Shown here in pieces: positions 21,930-33,189 of a DNA stretch of 64,000 bases. The notes below the pieces were generated by a model that ran no database searches, was not told the DNA's origin, and was given only the letters and a program-made list of their open reading frames with translations. This stretch comes from Gracilariopsis chorda (lineage: Eukaryota > Rhodophyta > Florideophyceae > Gracilariales > Gracilariaceae): NCBI GenBank assembly GCA_003194525.1, contig NBIV01000311.1:22555-86554 (forward strand), read 5' to 3'. A program made the translations under genes and the position numbers. How positions within the stretch are numbered: the first letter of the stretch is position 1; every line of letters begins with the position of its first letter.

Positions 21930-23657
21930 CTAGAAACCCTCTTCGTCTGAAATCTCGACGCAAGCATAGTCAAAGCCAAGTGTTACTCTTTTTCCATCAA
22001 TATTCATCTTCACGTGCTGATTTCCGAGGTCAAGGCAGGCTTGTAACGATTCAAGTGTTGGACAACCCACAATGATGTCGAATGGCGGACCATCAATAAC
22101 AAGAAAGTCTAATGGAACGGAGACGCCCCTGAAGGATATAGGTATATCGTATAGTATTCCTCTGCACACGGCGCTCTGTCCATTGGCAACAGTTATCTTC
22201 TTCGTCGTATGCTTGGGTTCCAGTGCTAGCCTGTCACACAGCTTGGTTGAAATAAGGTTTGGAACAGCTCCAGAGTCGAGCAAAGCTTCAGTCTCAGTCC
22301 CATATATCATAACGGGGACCGCCTTAAGACGTCTAGGGTGCTTACCGACTGGCCCAACAAAAGGGCGTCGAACATTGCTTTTGCGACCGATGAGCTTACG
22401 AATCTCTTTCTTCGCATCATCTGCGTCTCCTCTGATAAGTTGTCCAAAGGTTAGTCCGGAAGAGGCATTCGCGAGCTCAGTGAGAACGTTATATTTGCTT
22501 GCATGGTCTTGAAGACTCTGTTTCTTCGATTTCCTCTGTTTCGGCTTCTTGACTTTCTGTTCATGAACCTTAGGTCTCCGAACTCTCTCTTTGTATCTTG
22601 TTGGATTGAGCAAAAGCGGGATGGGTGCACCACCGTCTGAACGGCGCTGTTTGGGCAACGCTTCACCGTCAGCACTTCTCTTGGTTGTGGCGACTACATC
22701 AGCATTCCCGGCGTTTTCGGTGACAATTGATACGGGGTCGGATCCTTTCTGAAGATTAGACGCTGACTCTTTAGATTCCTCATTGGTATCCCATACCTTG
22801 CGGGTCTCTTCGGGTCGGATTCTTCGCCAACAAGTGATCTCTGAGTGTCCAATTTTCCCACAACGCGGGCATCGCGTATCTCGGTTCGGATTAGAGTCAC
22901 ATTGTGAGGCATAATGTCCGGGCTTCTTGCAGTATGAACAAACCTTTTCGTAGTCTCGACGCTCCGTCTGTGTCTTCTTAACCATTAATGACAGCTGAGC
23001 AAACTGCTCAGAGAGTTTGTCGACCTTAGACTCCAAAGCATGAGACATAGTTTCTTCAGAAGACCTGTGGTTTTGGACAATACGCTTAGGTGGGGTACTT
23101 AATGAAACGTAGTTCCCCATTGCTTTCCGGGCAGCATCGAAGGCTTTCACTTGAACCTTCAACTCATCATAATCATCAGCGCCACGGAAAACAACGAACT
23201 GGGCTAGATCAACGTATTCCATTACAGCTTTCTTCAAAAGACCAAACTTAGCCTTAGCGTTGAATCCTGCCTTTAAGAAGAGGTTGTCCATATATGTCAA
23301 GGAACCCACCAAGTCTGCATAATCCAATTTAGCAGAAATTGCAAGGCGTATATCTTCCTCAGGCTCCTCGGCTTTTCCAAAACGATCGATGAAAGCTTGC
23401 TTATCGGAGCGGTAGTCCTTTGCTTCTTCCGAAAGTGAACCATTAACAGCATAAGAATCATAGTAGAACTCAAAGGCTTTGTTCTCAAGGAAACCAAGCA
23501 ACTCAAGTGCCATGTCCTCGTCAGTCTTTCCTCTCATTGCAACATTCTCAAAGTAAAAGAAGAACTTTACGACGTCAATAGAAGAACCGTCATAAGAAGT
23601 AAATGCAGCGTTAGAGTCAGAAGAGCTCCCTCCTCGAGAGTACCATGTGGGCGCCAT
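21930..23657 (-). CDS. gag: gypsy Gag-protease
   Basis: 575 residues. The only plausible start is ATG at 23657, with G at -3 and +4; the next ATG is over 40 codons in. The first four codons (MAPT) lie in the LTR and codon 5 onwards covers the primer binding site. About residues 237-275 hold two CCHC knuckles (CSYCKKPGHYASQC and CPRCGKIGHSEITC), followed by a Lys/Arg-rich linker. An aspartic protease with the DSGA active site (LLDSGAVPNLIS) lies near residue 458. The frame ends in TAG at 21932-21930, and the next codons continue in the same frame into RT. Confidence 0.88.
   Translation of the reverse strand: MAPTWYSRGGSSSDSNAAFTSYDGSSIDVVKFFFYFENVAMRGKTDEDMALELLGFLENKAFEFYYDSYAVNGSLSEEAKDYRSDKQAFIDRFGKAEEPEEDIRLAISAKLDYADLVGSLTYMDNLFLKAGFNAKAKFGLLKKAVMEYVDLAQFVVFRGADDYDELKVQVKAFDAARKAMGNYVSLSTPPKRIVQNHRSSEETMSHALESKVDKLSEQFAQLSLMVKKTQTERRDYEKVCSYCKKPGHYASQCDSNPNRDTRCPRCGKIGHSEITCWRRIRPEETRKVWDTNEESKESASNLQKGSDPVSIVTENAGNADVVATTKRSADGEALPKQRRSDGGAPIPLLLNPTRYKERVRRPKVHEQKVKKPKQRKSKKQSLQDHASKYNVLTELANASSGLTFGQLIRGDADDAKKEIRKLIGRKSNVRRPFVGPVGKHPRRLKAVPVMIYGTETEALLDSGAVPNLISTKLCDRLALEPKHTTKKITVANGQSAVCRGILYDIPISFRGVSVPLDFLVIDGPPFDIIVGCPTLESLQACLDLGNQHVKMNIDGKRVTLGFDYACVEISDEEGF
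23628..23645 (-). other. gypsy primer binding site inside gag
   Basis: TGGTACTCTCGAGGAGGG on the minus strand, directly after the LTR end CCCACA. TGG pairs with a tRNA CCA end. I cannot name the tRNA. The site lies inside the gag frame. Confidence 0.7.
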
Positions 23658-24704
23658 CACGAGACGGTGACGCAGGGGGCCAAAACGTTGTAATAATAAA
23701 AGCCAAAAGGGTGCTCTTCGTAGCTAAAAGCCCCAAAACAAGTTGAAAACAGTGGGATCAAAAGAACTAAACCCACTCGATGAAATATAACAACACTAGG
23801 GAGAGCAAGAGGCTCAATCCCCAAATAAAACTTCTTAACTTCTTTGTTGAAACGGCGCGCAACCCAAGAATTATGTCAAGGATCACTAAGGGTCAGACCC
23901 TCGGCTTCCGGTCAGACACTCCGGATGTGAAGTGGATTCTGCAGCCTACCTACCTCTGCACTAACCAGAAGCAGGCGCATACAATCCTTACAGGGCTTCC
24001 CGAGGAGAGCTACTAACAGCGGGATATGCTTTCACTCTATACCCAAGCTGGCCCTTTGCAGGAAAGGTTGCAGGGCACGTCGCCTGCGGATAGCTTCCCG
24101 TCAAGTACTTCCGTCCGGAAATCACCAGGTCTTTCGACCGACACCGTTATCCGAGCAAAGCTCCGGTGGGGCTCACAGACGACAGAAACACCTTTGGTAC
24201 ACACTACCCGTCTCCCGTCCACGCCTAAGGCGCTTCAACCGGTCTTAGCGACGGTACTTCCCCACCCTATTGGACAACTAGCGGCATACGCCTCACTAGA
24301 AGCCCTTTATCCAGTGGCGAACGCCTCACTGGTTGTTGATGATAGTTGAAGTGGCTGAAGGTTGATAGGGGGTGGGGCTTAGATGTTGGTTGATTGTTGA
24401 GGTGAGTTCAGACCGAAGTCCGAAGCTCAGAACCTCTTTTTATAGTGTTTAGAGGCACTACAAACGAGCCAAATACGCATTTCTACTTGCTAGTTACTCA
24501 TGTGTGCGTCAAGGTTACTCCATTGGCTTCTAGAGACCTCTGGAGCTGCACAATAACCAATAATAAAGCGACAATTCGCGCCAGCATCACTAAAATACTG
24601 TAGTCTTTGCTGGGCCAACAAAGCGTGCTGCTAGACACTACTGGAACATTCTACACGTGTGTTCCAGCAATGTCTGGCACATTCCGCAACATTCGCGACC
24701 GACA
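23646..24704 (-). repeat. gypsy 5' LTR
   Basis: 1059 bp, minus strand, from TGTCGG at 24704 to CCCACA at 23646. It contains the TATA box at 24436-24445 and, in its last 12 bases, the apparent gag start codon. Confidence 0.95.
24436..24445 (-). promoter_or_regulatory. TATA box in gypsy 5' LTR
   Basis: CTATAAAAAG on the minus strand, about 260 bases into the LTR. The twin motif is at 18761-18770. Confidence 0.6.
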
Positions 24705-25159
24705 TCGTGCATAAGAAAACTCTACTTGACGTATTACCAACGTATTTACGCTACGGAAGACTATCTAAATGTACCTTTAGGAAAAAGAGCTATAACACTT
24801 ATGACATATAAAATACACCAAAGGCCTTAAATCCAATTCAGAAAGGACGGAGCAATAAAGCAATGTGAAATTTCACCCCCGTGAAAGAGGAACAAAGCGT
24901 CTCAGCAACAGGCAGTTATCAGCGCAAGTTGTTGAAAAGCTTTGCAAAAGCATTAAAGCGTATGAGTAAATTGGTCAACAGAGAAGCTCCATTCACATGG
25001 TCAGAGCAGTAGGATAATGTTTTCAACAAAACAAAGACAACACTACAACATTCTGCTATGAATCGTTTCTGCCCAGTCAACTCTATTGCTTACGCTCATG
25101 ATTGATGAGCCTGGAGACCGACTTAGTCGAAAATGAATGAGAATTAGCCGATGAGCAAG
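24705..25159. other. non-coding stretch
   Basis: After the TCGTG half of the target duplication I see no gene or repeat. Confidence 0.55.
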
Positions 25160-25317
25160 TGTTTGCGGTCAGGAGCAGGAGCAGTTTACCGTCCCCTTTC
25201 ACTACTCCAACTTTCACTACGTTTCATTCCTCCAAAGCGGTTCAGTTTGCCGCACCACCAAGAGGTGCAGCACCCTTATCCGCACATGTATTAGACAAAC
25301 CGTGTTGGTTTTTCCTT

Positions 25318-28300
25318 TCCCGAGATGGACCATTACAATATTTTTGCACAGGAAATACGCGCTGCCCTCCTGGCCACACGCGATCCTACTTACACTTTTC
25401 GTCGAGGGGGAGGGTATTAAAACTTCCCAAGAAGCCTGTACGGTAATGCTGGCAACGCCGGTTCCTCACGGGCTACTGTGGGTATGCGTCAAGGTAAACC
25501 TCAGATCCAAACGCAACCTGACTCGCGACGGTTAATTTACGGCCAGTCAGTCCAGGTGGTGATCCACTCGCTCCGGAAACCTACCCAGAGGGTGGGTTGA
25601 GGTGACTCACCCCCTGAGGCCGATAAGCCTCAAGCAGAATACCGAACTGCCTCACAATGAATCCAATCCGGAACCACCGGATGAAAAGGAAGAAGACCAC
25701 ACGGACAAAAGACAAAAGCCCGAGATCGACCCAGTAATGCTGTTCAGCAGAGTGCATTACAAATTCTGCTTTTCGGTTGGCTTCGACTCTCAGGTGCAAC
25801 GTCCTGTCACCGGTGTTCTTGATGCCGGCGCGGGACCAAACCTTATCCACGCAAACGCTCTTCCGCCCAGATGGAAGCCAAAGCTGCTAACAAAACCGCA
25901 TCGTAATATAACGGATGCGTCCGGTAACTCTATGCGGGATTTGAAAGCCATCTTCCTTTTTATCCGAATCGGTAACTTAGGAATGTGAGACCATTTTCTG
26001 GTCTCCACAAACGTAGCCACATCGTGCTTGTTAGGGATATCTTCATTAACAAGCACGTGTTAGCAATATACCCACAGCCGAAACAAGTTGCTTTCCACCA
26101 TTTCCGACTGGTTGCTCAACTTTTGGCAGCCGCACGGTTTCAAACGAATAACGTTCACAGGTCTTTCCCGACAATAGACAACTCCATCTCCAATATAATT
26201 CGAAAAGCTCGAGGGGTTATTATTCTACCTATGACCCACGAGGAAGTGCAGGTAACCGCCAACGATGGAGAACTCTTATTCCTCCAACTCTATCGGATAA
26301 TGGTCAACAAACGCCTGATACTCATGGCCTACGGCTTTATGAAACTTTTACTGAAGCGGTAATTTCGAGTACTCGTCCTCAATTTCGGATATAAACCCAT
26401 CCATCTGGCCAAGAACACCATATTCTGACCGTCTATACCCGCAGCGATTGCCTTAATTTCCCCGTCTTCATTCCTCCAAGACTAAGAAACTCGGGAGGTG
26501 GGAGACAAACCCTCCCAATCAGATCGGGCGCAGAAGCCCAACAAGACCAATCAAGAAGAATACGAGATCAAACGGGAAAGAATCACCTACTTTCTTGAAC
26601 CGTTTACGGACATGTGGGATGGACACCTGTGGTCCATCACAATTGCCAAACATTGCATACACCTGGAAGGTGATTCGAAACCCATCCTCTAGATGCCCTA
26701 GCGCGTGGGACAAAATGGCGTGAACTAGAAATGTAAGAATTTACAAAGCAACTCCGCGTAGGTGTAATCGAGCCGTCTGCCGCAGAACGGGCACGTCCTG
26801 TCGTATTCGCGCCGAAGAAGAACGACACGCTAAGCTTCTACGATGACTACTGCCGCCTCAACGCAATAAACGTACGGGATACTTATTCCATACAGGGAAT
26901 GGATCACTGCATCGATTACCTAGGAGATTCAGTGGTATTCACCACTTTGGATGCCAATAGTGGTTATGGGCAATGCGAAGTTGATTAGTCTTACCAGGAT
27001 ATAACAAATTTCACTTCCCACATGGGACTTTTTCGTCATGCCCGAATGCCGTTCGCTCTCAAGAACGCACCTGCTACCTTTCAGAGGGCGCTCGACATCA
27101 TCCTTTCATGGGTTAAGTGGCAGTTTGCTCTAGTGTATCTATACGACGTCATTATGTATTCTAGATCCATTCAAGAGCATTTCGGACAGGTACAGATCGT
27201 ATTGGAACTGCTCCGCTCGGAGGGCATTACACTACGCTTGGAATAGAGCTATTTCGTCCACCGGGCGGTCAACTAACCCTGCCACAGTATCTGTCCAGGC
27301 AAATTAAAAGCATCCAGGAACGCGTGCGACGCATTGTGACAGGCAAACCCCCTACAAACCAGACGAAGGTACGGTGTCTTCTTGGCCTTTGCAACGTGTT
27401 GCACGGGTTTGTTGAGGGTTTTGCTCGCATTGCTAGCCCGCTCAACCGGGAACTGGAGAAGGACCAGCCATTCGAGCTCGAAACTTTGACCGATGAGGAA
27501 TTTGAGGCTTGCGACGAGCTGCATCAATGTCTCATACTCCCGCCCATACTAGCACTTCCCCGAAACGGTCATAGGCACGTCATCTATACGGACGCTGGCA
27601 ACACACCTCTGATGCTGTCTTCTCCAAGAGCGACCTTCGCCTGAATGGCTACTGGAGCTGCTCACTAACAAAACCCGACCAGTAGTACTAGACAACCGAG
27701 CGGGAATATTTTGTCGTTGCGTGGGCCATTCTTCACCTCCTACCGTTCTTGGAACGTACACGGTTCACACTCCACACGAATCCTCATGCATTACGGTGAA
27801 TCCTGAATTCAGCGTATGCGTCCGGACAATTAGCGAGATGGAGACTCCTTCTCAGAGAGCACGACTTTGACGTACTCCACCGCCCCAGAATAAAACACAA
27901 ATTGGTTGAGGTGCTTTCTAGAGTTTTTACGGATGGGGAGAGCACCAACCCACTGGACGATGAAGTACCGTGCATGTTGACAGACTCAACGACGGAGACA
28001 GACAATGATTATACCCTGGCTACGGTGTGCTGGGACGATAGAGAGTAGCCCGTAATAGTGGAATGGCCACAAGAACAACCGAACGGGATTGGCCTACCAG
28101 CAGTACTCGAAGTCAATGAAGAGATGCAAGAAGTCGCCACAGTATCGGTAGAAGAGTTTCTCTAGGAAGAGGAGAATGATCCCCTTTGCAGGTCTGCACG
28201 GGCAAAGGTCGGAGACGGCATATGCTTATTCGATATCAGCCGAACGAGTTATTGATACGGGAAGCTCCCTTAGATGAAGTGCTCCAATGGTACGTACCGG

Positions 28301-29693
28301 AAACTCTCAATGCCAGTGTATCGTCCACAAAACCGTGGGTAATTGGAAAGTTACGTACCTGTCCTACTATTCATGCTTTACTGGACATCCCGGCGCAACG
28401 AAGATGTATTACATGCTGAAACGGGATTACTACTGGTTGGTAATGGCCAATGACGTGTTTCGGATCGTACGGGATTGTTGCACTTGTGTTCTTGCAAGAG
28501 GGAGGCGCGAATGCCATCATAATCTTCCTAAGCGCTTTCCCACAGCGTGCCCGGTGGAAATTGTTGCGATGGACATCCTTCGTCCATTCATTAAGTCCGC
28601 AAAAGGGCGCCAGTACATTCTGGTCATTACCGATGGGTTTACAAAATTCTGCCGAGTGGTCTCCCTGAAGTCTACTACGGCTACAGCCGTAGCCCAAACG
28701 TTTCTGGACAACTAGTTTACCTGTACGGAATACTGTTTTTTTTTGATAGATAACGAGAGTCGGTTCATCTCGAAGTTTTTTGAGGCGGTGTGCATCATGC
28801 TAGGCATAACGCACTTAACCACTACGACCTACTATTTGCAGACAAACAGCCAACCCGAACTGTTCAACAAGACCCTCGTCGAACGCCTCTACCACTATTT
28901 AGCGGAGCACCAGAACGAATGGCACGAGTATTTCCAACCGTTAACCTACGCATATAATGTGCAGGTGCATAGGAGACCGGGCACAACACCCCTCGATCTG
29001 GAACTTTCACGGCGTCTGCCCGGCTCCCAAGAAGAAAAATCTCCGATAGCCATCCTTGATGACGAACCGGAAAACACCTCCACCACACAGGTAAAACGAT
29101 GTATTCTAATACGACTTCGTGACGCCCTATCATCCGCTCAGACGAGAAGCACCCACGCCCAGCGCCATTATAAGAGGGACTTTGATAATTCACTACGACC
29201 TTTTTTCAAATTGAACCCGGGCGACGAAGTCTATGGTGACCGAACGGAATAGATGTCGTTGGCCCCTGAGGAGCTGATCGACGAAGACCCCCGTGAAAAT
29301 CGGAAACTTCTTCCAAAACCTAACAGGCCATTCGCATTCGTGACCGTTTTGGAAGAAATGGTCCTCATAAACGAGGAAAGTATCGAGAACCGCGTGGGCA
29401 TTGATAACGTAATATGGGCACCGCGCCAAGCATTTTGCACATCGCATACGTCCGAAATTGCCACGCCAGGGCTCAATGCCCCTGACGTTGATCCGGTCGG
29501 TCCATTCGCGGATGAACCCGTCATGCCACTTGCAACGGACTCAAAGCCGCAAGCCCACGTGGTCGACTGAATTATCGGTCATAGAGAGAATCTGGCCGGG
29601 ACGCAGTACCGAGTCCTGTGGCTAGGGTACCAATCAGACTACGATATCTTCGAACCACCCGTCCACATTCCTGACCATTTCATTGCCCGGTAG
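25318..29693 (+). pseudogene. decayed Ty3/gypsy chromodomain element, copy 1
   Basis: Fragments of one polyprotein in order. A gag-like end is near 25318-25425 (IFAQEIRAALL). The protease reads DAGAGPNLI near 25818. RT has FTTLDANSGYGQ and FALKNAPATFQRAL, with YLYDVIMYS replacing YLDD. RNase H has VIYTDAG. The integrase zinc region is HPGATKMYY...CCTC, with core D, D, E in AMDILRPF, IDNESRF and NSQPELFNKT. A chromodomain-like tail at 29574-29693 contains YRVLWLGY and FEPP, following an in-frame TGA at 29568. Several stops (for example VD-stop-SYQ near 26985) and frame changes show it is dead. No LTR pair could be identified. Confidence 0.82.
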
Positions 29694-29826
29694 TAACGGC
29701 GTAGAAAACGTCGCCAAGTCGTAATAATACCATCCAACTAACCACACTGGACGCGCGCACTCTCAAAAAGGGAGTGCAGGAAGGCCGAACGTAAAATGGG
29801 GTGGGAGGCGGTCACCCTGCTCCAAC

Positions 29827-32301
29827 TTAATGACCTCCACGGCGACCACCACGAACGCCACTGCGAGCGGGCATTTGACTATAATCCAACCCACTCGGAA
29901 CAGGAGGAAGGCTTTCATCCTGTCTGGACCCCGAATTGACCGTCTCCGGCTCCGAGACGACCATACGGGGAACATGGGGCGCGGGAGCCTGGGGCATCGG
30001 CTCATCCCAATTGCTTGCATTAGTTGCAACAGCACGTGCTATGGAGACACTGCTTGGACCCGCATCAGCAGAAGCGCCACTGGCACGGCTCGGACCAGGC
30101 CCCAAAAGGGGAGTACCGGAAGGCGTTCAAGCCACTGGGGCTCCAGAAGCATTGCAGAGATTCGTAATGGCCTCCTGGGCAAAGCGCTTGGCTTCAGCCC
30201 GGACGGTGAGCTCATCAATTATGGGTGAGTCCCCAGCTGGCAGCCTCTCGTCCTGGGTGGTTGACGACGCGCGATGGCGACAGCAAAGGTATCCCGGGCG
30301 TCCATCGCTATCTCGGGATCAAAATCCTCCACCTCCATGAGGCAATGACCATAGATCTCCAAACTCCAAACTTTATGACTACAAATACTCCTCATGAGAT
30401 CCGGGACTCTGCGGTACGATGAAGTGTCTGTCCGCTATGGTGCACGCCATGAATCTAGGTACGGGCCGAAAAAGGGCATCACGAATTGAGTCAGGTGTGG
30501 GCTGCCCAAATATCTCACACACTATGCGAAGGGCGGCATAAGCCTTCCATCTAGGATTCTGTACCGAGTGGGTCAGTCTGAGACCCCCCCTTAACACGCT
30601 GGCGAACTGGCACGGGCGTGAGGGCAGGTGCAGAAGCCAGAACAGAATGGAACCGGCTCTGAGGCCATGACGAAACCGCAGGGGGCATTAAAGGAGCTGC
30701 AGTCGATTGGACGCTCGGGGGAAGACTATGAACCACGGGAGGCATAGCATCGGCGAAGTTGTTGCTCCAGTACGCACCCGGAAAGTAATCCGGAACTTTA
30801 ACCTCTTTCCATACCGGATGGCGCTGAGTCGGCAACAACCAATGAGTAACAGAACCGCTATTACCGTGAGCGATCATTGTAGGGAAGGAATCCGCGTCGA
30901 GTTTGTAGCACAGGGACCCAAGAATACGAGACCCATTGGTCTCCAAAGAGTAGTGGAGAAGCATTTCAGCGTCTCCCGGACAGAACTTTGACCCATAGAA
31001 GATGTTCTGAACCCCCATCTGGCGGATGATGTCTACCAATCCGACCGGTAAAGGAAATAAACGACCGTAGTCTGTACAATCAACAAATATTTATTGCCGA
31101 GCGTCCGCATGAGGGGCAAAATTGGTCACCCCATCCATTGCAGCCTGGATAAACGCCAAGAAGGTGAATAAGGCCCACTCCATGTAGACTATCTGGAAAA
31201 CCCAGTCGGAAAAAGGTCCCTGGCTAAGGACCTCGCCCGTGTAATATGCCAGAATGGGCAGAGTTACGACCGCAAGTTTGCAGGTCACCTCGTAGTTTAT
31301 CCATCCTTGACCGATCGGTAGGCACAGTCCCACGCGGTCACTAGTGGTCAAGTCGAGTAACTCCATGTTGTGCCAACCCTAGTAGTACCCAAGGGACGAT
31401 CGGATTCGGGCTTCAGTCGCAGCTTTATCACCCCATTTGGCACGCTTGAGCCAGTACAGTGGGTCGAAAGAAGGCTCGAACATAATGAGCTCAAGCATAT
31501 TGTACCGACCAGCCAGGGGATAATACAGATCATCCTGCATACGACCCAGCAGGTGATGCAAGCGGGGGACTGATACTCAAACTCTTCCGTGCAACGTACG
31601 TACGGCATGTCGCAATGACCGAATGTCCGAACGGGTGTGTAACCGCGCGCGAAAGGGGAATTTGCCCAGTGTGCAGTCCATGAATTCTCATCAGTGTGCT
31701 TGGGCTTCCATACGTTCAGCTCTGAAGGGGTCTGCACGGAGGGAATGCTTGAGAACTGCAAGGCATCGAGACAGTTGCCGGACAGCCTCTGGTACTGCAA
31801 GACAGACATTGGTGGCTCTCATTCCTGACGGAAAAGTGTAAGTACTCGCTGGTAGCAGTGATCAAGCTGCTGGGCCGGTAACACGAGGTTGTGACAAACC
31901 GCAGGGGGACCTATCAACGGTCCCCCGGGTGCGTACGGATCGAATGGTGGCGACATGGTTTCGGAACCCACCGAAAACGGGAGCAATATCGGAGAGAGGG
32001 GACCGAGCGGTAACGAGAATGGAGGTGAAAGCGAAGGCGTATCCCCAATGGTAGGGGTATAAATACTAGCCGGATGGAGAACGTGAACGCAGACTGACTG
32101 GTTGGACAAGAGGAAAGATTGGAACGCTAAAGTTTGCAAAGGCTGAAGCTGACGACTGTGCGTGGCCACGATGCAAGCAAAAGATGGCGCTGAGGATAAT
32201 ACAAGAAAAACGACCACAACGGGAATTAGCGAGATCTCGGCACATAGATCGCCATCGCGACTGGCGTAGTCCAATTTTATTGGACAACCAACAGCACTCA
32301 A
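29827..32301 (-). pseudogene. long decayed antisense reading frame, unknown
   Basis: Consecutive minus-strand segments form what looks like one former protein of about 800 residues. They are 32301-31819 and 31809-31348 (same frame, one TGA between); then, after a frame change near 31560, 31561-31379, 31366-31091 and 31039-30551; and finally a 30105-29827 tail ending RGGRRGGH. Visible are a hydrophobic N-terminal stretch, Trp- and Tyr-rich blocks such as SFDPLYWLKRAKW, a hydrophobic segment at about 31290-31130, and a Pro/Ser-rich C-terminal part. I recognise no family. A DPLYWL block recalls a tyrosinase copper-site neighbourhood, but the two histidines are absent. It could be an antisense accessory frame of copy 1. 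Confidence 0.35.
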
Positions 32302-33189
32302 AACGCCACACCCACTTAAACCCCATCATCTAGAACGTGCGCAGCTTTGACCGAACGGGCGTTCTAACACGCACCTTTTCCTGCATTTCCGCACCGCTTC
32401 CCTCCACGTTTATAATGATGGATCCCAAGAGAGAAAGCATTTTCACGGATATTCCAACTGGGTACTACCCAGAAGGAGCTCTAACTTCGGAGTATATCTG
32501 GCCAAACGGACACTAGCAAAGGTTCAAAAACAACGCATCTAACTGTTAGTAGAGCGCGACCAGTCATGCTGAAGTGCATCACGCAGATGTAGTGCAACTA
32601 AGGCAGGAGGTACGTGGTAGAGTGACCGTACGGAGAAAAAAAATAGGCAATGAGAGATGCATGCCGAGGATGGATGACGTAGGACGGGATCAGAACACAG
32701 GCAGACAGATGGCTACAATAGACCGAGTGGGCGGAGCGACTGAGAATTTCGAGAATTCGTACACGTGGCCAGACGATGTTCGCTGCAGGTAACCGGGAAA
32801 CAATTACCGATACTCCCGCACGGACGTGTTGTTATTTAATTAATTTTTGGAGGTAGGGGATATCGCCTGGGAGGGTTACTGGCCCATATCTTCACGGGAT
32901 ACACAGCAGCCAGCACCCCCAAATGCCGAAAGGTATAAGTAGTATAGTAAGTGCACCAACCTCCCTCGTTAAGTAACGGCAGACGTCCTTCCACTAAACG
33001 GACTTTGTTGTTTGCAATAAACTCGCGGCACCATTGCTTCTTGGTCATGACTTCTGTGATAGCTTTTTCTAAGAAATTCGCCGCCGTGCAAAAATTGTGG
33101 AAATGGAAATCTACGGTAACAAATGTCTGCAAAGCGCTCAAGCCTGTTATGCAGAAGCATGTATTGATACCGGCCGCCCGAGAAATGCA

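Larger units (their letters stand above)
17971..24704 (-). mobile_element. Ty3/gypsy LTR retrotransposon, complete and young
   Basis: A 6734-bp minus-strand element. Both LTRs are 1059 bp, at a constant offset of 5675, and differ at about three bases. Each starts TGTCGG and ends CCCACA on the minus strand. TCGTG at 17966-17970 and 24705-24709 is a clean 5-bp target duplication. The order gag, protease, RT, RNase H, integrase defines Ty3/gypsy. No chromodomain is evident at the integrase end. The only coding interruption is one UAG between gag-protease and RT, so the element may be active. Confidence 0.96.

Noticed and set aside
31379-31561. Tyrosinase copper-site resemblance (FDPLYWL)
   Set aside because: The two histidines expected after this block are replaced by Lys-Arg, and no CuA region is seen.
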